Shown here: piece by piece, positions 57,901 to 64,000 of the stretch
Layout: every line of letters begins with the position of its first letter
Numbering within the stretch: position 1 is the first letter of the stretch
NCBI GenBank assembly: GCA_963556495.2
Contig: OY747710.1
Coordinates: forward strand, 23,811,500-23,875,499
Length of the DNA stretch: 64,000 nt
Source of the DNA: Valencia hispanica
Taxonomy: Eukaryota; Chordata; Actinopteri; Cyprinodontiformes; Valenciidae
Reading direction: 5' to 3'
Translations under genes and position numbers: made by a program
Notes under the pieces: model-generated
Database searches by the model: none
Told to the model about the DNA's origin: nothing
Seen by the model: only the letters and a program-made list of their open reading frames with translations

Positions 57901-58967
57901 GCGCTTTTTCATTTGCTGCCCCAAAACTCTGAAATGAGCTCCCGCTCCACGTGAGGCACGCTCCGTCTTTACTCCGATTTAAATCTCTACTCAAAACCTA
58001 TTATTTTCATCTAGCATTTGACTGTTGATTCCCTTATTTTGAATTCCCTTATTTTGAATGATCTGTTTTGTATTCTATTTTTCATATTGTTGTTTATATT
58101 GAGTTTTATTTTTTCAGTACTTTGGTTAGCTGCCATGCTGTTTTTAAATGTGCTATAGAAATAAATGTGGTATGGTATTTGTGCAACTCTGTCTGTCCTT
58201 ATATTCATCCATCTGTTTATTTGTCTTTCCATCCGTGCATTGGTTTATCCGCCTGTTTAACTATCATTCATATATCTATAAATCCAGCTTAAAGGGCTGG
58301 AGACATTTTTTCTGGATATGATCAGAATCATGAAATTAAAAATGTGTAGAGATCCTGTGTCTGCATCTTGGACCATGTCCTTTTTCTAAAACATCTAATG
58401 CAGTTTAATATATGGGTAACTCCAAGCAAAAATTAAGAAAAACTGACAGGGGTTTTAGAATTGTCCAAGGTTACAAAGGTGTTCTTTTATTTTCAAGAAC
58501 CGCTCGATGATGCTTTGGGAGTGTCTGGACACGGTGGCCCAACATCAGTAGTGGTTCCGCCCTCGCTGGTGCAACAGTTGCAGAACGAAATCTGGTTCCA
58601 TGGTAGTCTGAGTCGAAAAGAAGCAGAGAGACTGTTGACCCAAGATGGAGACTTCCTGGTGCGAGAGTCTGGGACCACTCCCGGGCAGTATGTCCTCACG
58701 GGACAGCAGGGGGGTCAGCCCAAGCATCTGCTTCTTGTCGACCCAGAGGGAGTGGTAAGTTTGGGAGGATAAAGAAGCATTACGTTTTAGCTGGATACAG
58801 TGGTGTTGATGGTAACGCATAATGTTTCTCTCCATTAGGTGCGCACCAAAGACCACCGGTTTGGAAGCGTCAGCCACCTGATCAGCTACCACATGGACAA
58901 CAGACTTCCCATTGTGTCTGCCGGGAGCGAAGTGTTCCTGCAGCAGCCAGTGGAGCGCAGGGCCTGA
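40130..58967 (+). CDS. SHC1: SHC1 adaptor, whole coding region (12 exons)
   Basis: Shc1 is a cytoplasmic scaffold that binds phosphotyrosine on activated receptors and, once phosphorylated itself, recruits GRB2-SOS to RAS; p66 also acts in oxidative-stress signalling. Twelve exons join in phase: 40130-40723, 42119-42189, 42688-42748, 44924-45043, 47204-47257, 47642-47693, 56028-56154, 56253-56406, 56658-56715, 56910-57026, 58498-58754 and 58839-58967. Product: 597 aa from the p66 AUG or 453 aa from the p52 AUG at 40,562 (human 583 and about 473). Order: CH2 (1-144), PTB (~155-350), CH1 (~361-500), SH2 (502-~594). GRB2 sites are kept: YYN at p52 242-244 and YVNV at 302-305. All splice sites are GT/AG and no lesion is seen. 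Confidence 0.97.
40533..40564 (+). promoter_or_regulatory. SHC1: Internal splice acceptor and p52 start codon
   Basis: A pyrimidine-rich run ends ctctgcag at 40,551-40,558, immediately before GACATGAAC (p52 AUG 40,562, G at -3). Human SHC1 has the same arrangement (LLQDMN). Transcripts from a distal first exon that splice here would encode p52 but not p66. Confidence 0.75.
40724..42118 (+). other. SHC1 intron 1
   Basis: 1.4 kb. No mobile element recognised. It holds a short cluster of 'cttaagcta'-type repeats near 41,036-41,070. Confidence 0.6.
42119..42189 (+). CDS. SHC1: SHC1 exon 2, PTB domain (residues 199-222)
   Basis: 71 nt between aaacag and gtgaga. Encodes [20 protein letters not shown], almost identical to mammalian Shc1. 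Confidence 0.95.
42688..42748 (+). CDS. SHC1: SHC1 exon 3, PTB domain (residues 222-242)
   Basis: 61 nt between gtcag and gtacat. Encodes [20 protein letters not shown], versus human [20 protein letters not shown]. Confidence 0.94.
43040..43140 (+). mobile_element. Tc1-like terminal fragment
   Basis: 'attttgtcatgttacaacta' and 'gtgattttacacagtacacc' match the sub-terminal part of the fish Tc1 family at 11.4 kb. It directly precedes the LINE fragment. Confidence 0.45.
43190..43985 (+). mobile_element. LINE C-terminal fragment with CCHC motif
   Basis: Plus-strand pieces read [20 protein letters not shown] (43,258-) and, in another frame, [20 protein letters not shown]. They end [19 protein letters not shown], a Cys-Cys-His-Cys arrangement found near the C-terminus of several non-LTR clades, especially those with a restriction-enzyme-like endonuclease. 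Frames are broken. It sits in SHC1 intron 3, sense orientation. Confidence 0.75.
44215..44273. repeat. Near-perfect hairpin, 28-bp arms, 3-nt loop
   Basis: The left arm 44,215-44,242 and right arm 44,246-44,273 are reverse complements with one mismatch; the inner 19 bp (ctctccacgagggacactt) are perfect. The spacer is CAT. It lies in SHC1 intron 3, outside any element that I recognise. Confidence 0.95.
44924..45043 (+). CDS. SHC1: SHC1 exon 4, PTB domain (residues 243-282)
   Basis: 120 nt between ttgcag and gttagg. Encodes [13 protein letters not shown] and [15 protein letters not shown]. The donor gttagg is weaker than its neighbours. Confidence 0.95.
45250..45900. mobile_element. CpG-rich MITE-like sequence
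   Basis: High CG density inside an AT-rich intron. It contains 'gtgcgttcacaccaaagcg' and many 'acgcg' words, as in PIF/Harbinger-type non-autonomous elements of fish. I could not define exact ends or a target duplication, and it may be two elements joined near 45,450. Confidence 0.45.
46310..46500 (-). mobile_element. L2-like LINE 3' fragment in SHC1 intron 4
   Basis: 'taagctttatcataaaggat', 'ggctggacttaaaaagtaga' and 'gagctggttccacagcaggg' parallel the ORF2 end of the LINE at 49,855-49,960. Confidence 0.65.
47204..47257 (+). CDS. SHC1: SHC1 exon 5, PTB domain (residues 283-300)
   Basis: 54 nt between ccacag and gtgagt. Encodes [18 protein letters not shown], identical to human. A 24-C run starts only 15 nt beyond the donor. 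Confidence 0.96.
47272..47295 (+). repeat. 24-C homopolymer just inside SHC1 intron 5
   Basis: Uninterrupted C run at the start of intron 5. It is prone to length variation and assembly error. Confidence 0.9.
47642..47693 (+). CDS. SHC1: SHC1 exon 6, PTB domain (residues 301-318)
   Basis: 52 nt between cacag and gtgagt. Encodes [17 protein letters not shown], identical to human. The following intron is 8.3 kb because of inserted mobile DNA. Confidence 0.96.
48188..48538. mobile_element. Short MITE, internally deleted relative of 26.5-kb element
   Basis: Begins tttaaagtgtaactgaaccc and ends ggggtttagttactctttaa, giving inverted ends. The two parts match the outer parts of the element at 26,531-27,734, and the internal palindrome is absent. 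It lies in SHC1 intron 6. Both copies end in TTTAAA-like sequence, suggesting a short AT-rich target site. Confidence 0.85.
49853..52849 (-). pseudogene. LINE ORF2 (endonuclease + RT) with one in-frame amber stop
   Basis: The frame 52,849-50,873 encodes endonuclease blocks [28 protein letters not shown] and LSDH and RT blocks [17 protein letters not shown] and [14 protein letters not shown], ending at TAG (50,875-50,873). The same frame resumes immediately (50,872-49,853) with [14 protein letters not shown] and [11 protein letters not shown]. Apart from that codon the reading frame is continuous for about 997 codons, a normal L2 ORF2 length. No other inactivating change is visible in it. Confidence 0.93.
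52943..53825 (-). pseudogene. LINE ORF1, SGNH-esterase-like, one frameshift
   Basis: The first frame (53,825-53,157) has a Cys-containing N-terminus, a coiled-coil-like [17 protein letters not shown], then [10 protein letters not shown] (nucleophile block) and IHAGGNDTR (GxND block). The overlapping second frame (53,284-52,943) continues the domain and supplies DGIHPT (the Asp-His block). A frame change between ~53,284 and ~53,157 is therefore needed to join them. Esterase-bearing ORF1 proteins are typical of L2/CR1 elements. Confidence 0.85.
54950..54978. repeat. Long poly(T) tract
   Basis: About 28 T in the right arm of the Tc1-like element. It may vary in length between individuals. Confidence 0.85.
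55385..55980 (-). mobile_element. LINE 3' fragment abutting SHC1 exon 7
   Basis: Minus-strand pieces [35 protein letters not shown] and [18 protein letters not shown] are the C-terminal region of an L2/CR1-type RT protein. The 3' end has 'aactttatttctaaagcact' at ~55,406. The upstream limit lies within about 50 bp of the exon 7 acceptor. Confidence 0.8.
56028..56154 (+). CDS. SHC1: SHC1 exon 7, end of PTB domain (residues 318-360)
   Basis: 127 nt between ctgcag and gtacag. Encodes [20 protein letters not shown] and [25 protein letters not shown] remnant ends within about 50 nt upstream of its acceptor. Confidence 0.95.
56253..56406 (+). CDS. SHC1: SHC1 exon 8, CH1 with YYN GRB2 site (residues 360-411)
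   Basis: 154 nt between gtcag and gtgaga. Encodes [15 protein letters not shown] and then [10 protein letters not shown], the counterpart of human Tyr239/240 (p52 242/243 here). Confidence 0.95.
56658..56715 (+). CDS. SHC1: SHC1 exon 9, CH1 (residues 412-431)
   Basis: 58 nt between ttgtag and gtgagc. Encodes [19 protein letters not shown], a Pro/Gln-rich linker that is poorly conserved with mammals. Confidence 0.88.
56910..57026 (+). CDS. SHC1: SHC1 exon 10, CH1 with YVNV GRB2 site (residues 431-470)
   Basis: 117 nt between tttaag and gtaagt. Encodes [15 protein letters not shown], with the counterpart of human p52 Tyr317 (Tyr302 here), then DAFDM, the start of the adaptin-binding segment. 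Confidence 0.95.
57450..57610. repeat. Degenerate (ATCC/ATCT)n satellite
   Basis: Imperfect repeats such as atccatccatccatct and atctatctatctgcc in SHC1 intron 10. A related patch is at ~58,195-58,285, on the other side of the LINE fragment. Confidence 0.75.
57720..58170 (+). mobile_element. LINE 3' fragment in SHC1 intron 10
   Basis: Plus-strand translation gives [38 protein letters not shown] and [13 protein letters not shown] (then a stop) followed by [13 protein letters not shown], the C-terminal region of a fish non-LTR RT. It ends in 'gtgctatagaaataaatgtg'. It interrupts the degenerate satellite. Confidence 0.8.
58498..58754 (+). CDS. SHC1: SHC1 exon 11, SH2 domain (residues 470-555)
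   Basis: 257 nt between ttcaag and gtaagt. Encodes PLDDAL, then [16 protein letters not shown] and [19 protein letters not shown]. The Arg in FLVRES (residue 525) binds phosphotyrosine. Confidence 0.96.
58839..58967 (+). CDS. SHC1: SHC1 exon 12, SH2 end and stop (residues 556-597)
   Basis: Acceptor attag, stop TGA at 58,965-58,967. Encodes [20 protein letters not shown] and ends LQQPVERRA, versus human LQQPVERKL. Confidence 0.96.
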   Translation: MRTKDHRFGSVSHLISYHMDNRLPIVSAGSEVFLQQPVERRA

Positions 58968-59957
58968 AGCTACACACACCAATGAAATAGTCCACCAAAA
59001 ATAAGACTCTTACTCCCTCTCCAAATCCACACAACATACTCCCAAAATCATATGCTTTGATACACACAGCAACACTACACACAGCTCTCCCATGGGAGGT
59101 CATATGATAACAGAAGAGCCAAAAAATTCCAATATATCACCGGTTTCTCAGCAAAAAACAAGAAATCACCTTCTTATTGCTGTTGCCACATCTCCTGCCA
59201 AACTGACTTTCGGTCTCTTATAAAGCCTATGAACGGTCAGACCCGTCCAACTAACACAGAGACGCACTGCTGCATTTTCTCAGCCTACTGTGACGCAGGG
59301 AGGAGCCCTTTACCAAGATCAAAACAGGGCAGAAAACAGATGCAATTCTTTCTCTTTTTAAAATGCATTTAAGAGGAGAAAAACGGGACTGCTTAAGAAT
59401 ACATGGAATTGTGTTCTAAAATTGTTGAACTGTAGAGGAACGTTAACAGACTTTGACCGAGATTGTTGGTGTCTTCACTTAGGAAGTGATGTAATTCCTT
59501 CTAAGAGCATCGCTGGAGCAATTTAGTCAGGGGGGGCATAAACCAGATGGTTTCAGAGACTTAACTGAGTTCAACTCACCATTCAAGTCTCACTGGAGAA
59601 GTAAATATGAGAAGATTCTGGCGGGTGAATATGCATACATGAGTCTGCAACCTATGTTATCAGGAGCGCCGCCCCACCTTCAATCACTCCTATTTGAGAA
59701 CTTTGGACCTTGGAGGACAGCCTGTATGCAAAAGCTCTGCTAAAGACCATAAAATCCTTTTATTCTGTTTTGTGTACGTTTTTCTGTTTTCATAAGTCAA
59801 GTAACTTACTGGACATATGGAGTACAAGAAGATTACAACAGCTGGATCTCCCTAACTGTTTTGCACACACATACATATGTATATACACACCTTTACACAC
59901 CACACACACTCATGTCACGCCAAAGATCATAAACTTGGTTGCTATTAGCAAAATAAA
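58968..59957 (+). other. SHC1: SHC1 3' untranslated region (probable)
   Basis: Follows the stop codon with no new coding signal. The first AATAAA is at 59,952-59,957. Further AATAAA words at 60,117 and 61,122 could give longer ends. Confidence 0.5.
59952..59957 (+). terminator. SHC1: SHC1 poly(A) signal candidate
   Basis: First canonical AATAAA downstream of the stop, about 985 nt away. Position-based inference. Confidence 0.4.
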
Positions 59958-59959
59958 AA

Positions 59960-62900
59960 GGAAGCCATGACTATTAGCAGTTATGTGCAGGCATGGGCCG
60001 GTTTTAGATTCTTATGGCATTAAACTAAAAAATGTTAACCCCAAAAAAATTTAAACAACTTTATATGATCTCATTCCGTTTATTTACCACAAATCAAAAG
60101 TTATTCCTGCTGCTCTCAAAATAAAAATATACGATATTGGTTGTTACAGTTAAAATGATGTGAAAACATTTTTATTGCTGAAATAGGGAAAGTATGGCAT
60201 GCTGAATTTAGTATCTTTTTGCTCAGAAAATTACATTTTGCAGATCAGCTCTTTGCAGATAGTAACACACATATTACAAGCTAGTTAGGCTGTTTGCACA
60301 GTCAGATACTTTCTAAACATGCTGCTTGTAGCTATTAGATTACCTTCATAAGACTTGTGGGGGTTCACTTACAACTGAATTTGTGAAGTGTAGCCCCCCT
60401 TTTTTTCTTTTTTTTAAATCTGCTTTTTGCTGCTCTATGCTCCACACATCTGGGAAAAAAACTACTTTCACTTCAATACTTTCTTTAAATGAGGTGCCAG
60501 GAAAGTTAAACTGCAGAAACAACATAGTGGGGGGTGGGGGGGAGTCACTTTTGAAACTAGCATTTAGGATTTTGGCATAACTTGATACCGGTAAGCATTG
60601 AAAATATGTTCAACCAGACAAATAATAATTTCTTGCAAGCATGAGAAAGACTAATCTCCATTTTATTCAGTCAGCTGGTTGGCAGTGTGCAGCAACAGTT
60701 GGAGTGGCATCGGTGTTTTGCTAATCTCTGTGCTACCAACAGCTGGAAAAAACTATGGCAACTAATGTACCATAAATCGTAGAAACACCATAACAGCTTT
60801 TTTTTGTAACCATTTGAACTCCATCGTGCAGTCAGGTGAGAGAGGGGCAGAAAATTCCAGTCACTCCCAACGTTTTCTCTGGCATTTCATTCAAAGGACT
60901 TCAAACCATAGGAATGAAGTGACGGGAATTTCTAGCAGATTTCTAACCATACTCTGTACACCTTGGTCCACCTGAATACTGGTAACCGGCCCATGCCTAG
61001 TTGTCATAATCATTTTAAATTGGGCTTGTTTTCTAGTGGAGAGAGAAATAGAAGGGATTGTGCCTGAATCTGGCATCAAAGAGGACAGTTTTGAAGTACA
61101 CTGATGTCAGCCACAGAGAAATAAATAGTGAATTTTGAGAATCATTGAGGTTGCTTTTCAATAACTCTTTGGTGTGTGTTTGCATTGACAATCTATGGGT
61201 TAGATCTTCAGAGTAAAAGCAAAGATGAGAAAAGCTCGGCAGTCTTTAAGCCAGAGCATTTTGCTTGCAGAAAATAATGCAGAGTTTTGTTGTGTAATAT
61301 CAAGAAATCATCATTTCAACAAAATCCTTGTATGAAAAAGTGGCTCTATATGACTATAATGTTTTTGAAGCATCGTCGATCTTCAGTGTGCTATTTTCAA
61401 ACATGCAAGGATACGAAAGGGGGAAGTTGACGCTTTTTCTTCTCCCCTCAGTTCATGGTGTTATATCTTTGCGACTGTGCCTTGTTTCCTCAATGCAGTC
61501 GTGTTATTTCAATGCAGTCACCTTATGTACTTAATTCAGATGTAGTCAACTGCAGGAGAATCTCTGTTTAGCAAAAACTCTGCAAAAGCAACACCCTGGC
61601 AACGACAACACGCGGCTCCAGTGATGGCAATCTCCTCTGATGCACATTCCTGCATTCAGCTTTTAGTCACAGATACTTGATGTCACCATTGGGGGGGAGG
61701 GTGTGTATATTTCTTGATCACCTGTAAATAACATAAATTTTAGAGTGATCAGCTTGATTATTTCTATTGTGTATTTAATTATTTGCTGAGTAACACAAAC
61801 TGTACAACATTAAGGTTGTTCATTTTAGAATGTCAGAGAGGTTTAAACCAAAATGTTGAAATGTGAGACGGGACCTTTCTGTCACATGTGATCAAACATG
61901 CGCGCATACCGGAGTGGCAACTGTTCGGATGGGTTAGAAATAGAAAAACCAGAGAGGAGCTCTGTTATTACTCTGTGTGTGCATGTTGTGCTGGAATAGT
62001 CACCTAACTCTCTGTATCATTAGTGAACTGGTCCTGTGTTATTGTTCATCACAGTTGCCTTTGTTGCATGAAAATCTGTTTTTAAAAAGATGTTTTAATG
62101 CTTGCAGCAGTGATGGTGTTGTTGATGCTGTTTATGATTTTAAGCCAAAGGTTCCTTTTGAATAGTGTGCAAAGACTGGTTTGTACTTTATATTTTCTTT
62201 TCATTGTTTTCATTTTTATTGGGAAACATGTCTGTTTACACCACCTGTAACTGAAAAATATAGATTGCATTTATAAATATATATATACATCATTCATCTT
62301 TGTGGGTTGTAGTTTATACTTTACTTAATTTTGTTAATTTATTGGCCTAAATTTCTTTGAGTTGAAATCAAAACGACAAAGTATCCTGTTTATATAAGCT
62401 ATTTTGAACTATATTCAGTATTATTTACCAAAAACATCATGTAATTATTTCGGCCTCATCTTAGCAATCTTTCTCACAATTATAAAAACAAGCACAAGAA
62501 GGTTTTGTTGTTCAGGATTAATATTTACTTCAAAGATAACACTTAATCTAAGGAGAATCATTAGAAGCCAGTAATCTGTGCAATTAAATTTATTTTATTC
62601 CCAAGGTACTTGAGCAGAAAGCAATACAAAAGCAAAGGTGCTGTACTAATTTTATGCTCCTTGTGAAAGGAACGCTTTCTGATGAGGGAACTCACTATTA
62701 AAAATATTGACAGATTTGGAATGATCTTTAAGTACCAGAACAACCATTTGCTTGCATTTCTGCTCAGGCTGTTCATCCACTTTCATCTCACCAGGCTGGA
62801 GGCCTAGTTTGCTTTTCTGCTTCAACGGCTCCCTCTGAAACAGTGGAGTTTTGAATGTGTGGACTTTCTTAATCTGGATCATTTGTGGGACCAATAATAA

Positions 62901-63870
62901 GGATCACAGATTTTAATGAGACCCAACATCGGACAAGTGTAGCATTTTGGTAAAAATTGAAAAAATTTGTCTAGATCTCTGTCAAGCAAAACCTTTATGG
63001 GATCTAAGGTTCGGTCCGTCTCCAAGCCCGGCTCTCAGCAACATTTGCTCCCAGGAGAGGAATCCTCACCAAATGCTGATCATCCAATAAGAGTTGGTTT
63101 ACGACTAACACAGGAGTGTTGTCATGTTAGACAACCAATTAAAACTAATTTAGTAATTCATTCACTTTGAGAGACAAAGTGTCAAGATACTGTGGACATA
63201 TCTCACAATTGATGCTGTTTTTACATTAGTATGTTTAAATTGTGATCATTCCATCGAATAAAAACAGGTTCAGATTCAAGGTTTTAATCAATCAGTATAT
63301 GAAGTTACAACTGTTCGAGGTTTATTTCAAAGTTCTCTGAATTTTTAAATCGGCTAAAAACCATATCAGAAAAAGTTGGAATGTATTGAAAGCCACTCAT
63401 AAAAAAACTCAAATGTTCCTATTTTGGAGATCTCATGAAGCCTTTTGGCAAGAATATCAGGCTATTTTGGCGACAGTAAAGACATTTTGAATAGCCTGGA
63501 AAGAAGCCATTTTTGAAGGGTCAAATCTGAGGTGTATAAGTGCACCACAACACACTGCTAGAATAAATGTATGAAGGTCCAATATACATTTTCCCAAACA
63601 AAGGGTGCGATGTGGGTGGCGAGTTACTGGACCTTTCCCATTTGTTAGCAGAAGCTGTGACAGTGGGGTATCCCACACAGTTTTTGTATGGGGAATGAAC
63701 ACACACGAGTGTTTCACTGCAAAGGTAAACAATGATTGAAAGCAGAAGAGGGGAAGAGAAAATCCTGGATGTGAATGGAAGCGGCTGCAGTTTGGACATG
63801 AGGTTATAAGTAGAGGCTACTACTGGGGGGGGGGGGCAACCTGTAAGGCATCATTGTACACATACTATTA
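59960..63870. other. Spacer downstream of SHC1
   Basis: No gene recognised. Contains a short (TA)n at ~62,276-62,288 and G runs at ~60,530-60,541 and ~63,824-63,836. Confidence 0.4.
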
Positions 63871-63877
63871 CTGACAG

Positions 63878-64000
63878 TGGTGACCTTCTCCTCTGCATTA
63901 ATACTGCTTCCCAAGCGATGCATCCCCAGCGTCCTCTTCCCCAGGCCATGCCCTCGTCATCTTTGGGGCAGCACCTGCGGGACATGACTATGGGTCTTGG
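63878..64000 (+). CDS. Possible exon of an unidentified gene, cut by window end
   Basis: After ttactgacag the plus strand is open to the window end, reading CINTASQAMHPQRPLPQAMP and then SSSLGQHLRDMTMGL. The ATG at 63,918 has G at -3 and could be a start. The composition (Pro, Gln, Ser, Met) differs from the spacer, but I do not recognise the protein. In human, PYGO2 follows SHC1 in this orientation; this sequence does not look like the PYGO2 segments that I know. Confidence 0.3.

Noticed and set aside
63200..63480. Possible dispersed repeat
   Set aside because: The phrase 'gaaaaagttggaatgtattg' feels repeat-like, but I could not assign a family or ends.

Overview
This is eukaryotic nuclear DNA, almost certainly from a teleost fish. 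The genes are split by GT/AG introns. The spacers are AT-rich and full of fish-type repeats: several decayed Tc1-like transposons, an L2-like LINE, hAT and other MITEs, and tRNA-derived SINE pieces. The species cannot be named from the window.

Two protein-coding genes can be assembled exon by exon. FLAD1 (FAD synthase) is on the minus strand: nine coding exons between 11,180 and 1,236 give 500 residues with a molybdopterin-binding-like domain followed by the PAPS-reductase-like catalytic domain. SHC1 (the p66/p52 Shc adaptor) is on the plus strand: twelve coding exons between 40,130 and 58,967 give 597 residues (p66-like) or 453 residues (p52-like), with CH2, PTB, CH1 and SH2 regions. Their divergent arrangement matches the human SHC1-CKS1B-FLAD1 neighbourhood, but I see no CKS1B exons between them.

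Layout. 1-1,050: downstream of FLAD1, with a CpG-rich block and a poly(A) signal. 1,236-14,000: FLAD1; its largest intron carries a 1.58-kb Tc1-like element bounded by TA. 14,000-19,200: intergenic, with a LINE 3' end, a nine-copy 152-bp tandem repeat and a reverse-transcriptase scrap. 19,230-19,540: a promoter-like block (CRE, YY1-like and ETS-like sites) followed by a strong splice donor, possibly the distal first exon of SHC1. 19,540-40,000: repeat-rich sequence with two nested MITE insertions, an hAT element with near-perfect 8-bp target duplications, and two long purine-rich blocks. 40,130-58,967: SHC1; its 8.3-kb sixth intron holds a Tc1-like element split by a 4.9-kb L2-like LINE whose ORF2 is broken by one amber codon. 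58,968-63,870: SHC1 3' region and spacer. 63,878 to the end: a possible exon of an unidentified plus-strand gene.

The two genes do not share a pathway: FLAD1 makes FAD, and SHC1 links tyrosine kinases to GRB2/RAS and, as p66, to redox signalling. The most interesting gene-level point is that the methionine that starts p46Shc in mammals is a serine here. I found no undescribed system. The unusual content is nested mobile DNA, a 28-bp-arm hairpin in SHC1 intron 3, and a nucleosome-length satellite. Similarity calls rest on recognition by eye; no searches were run.
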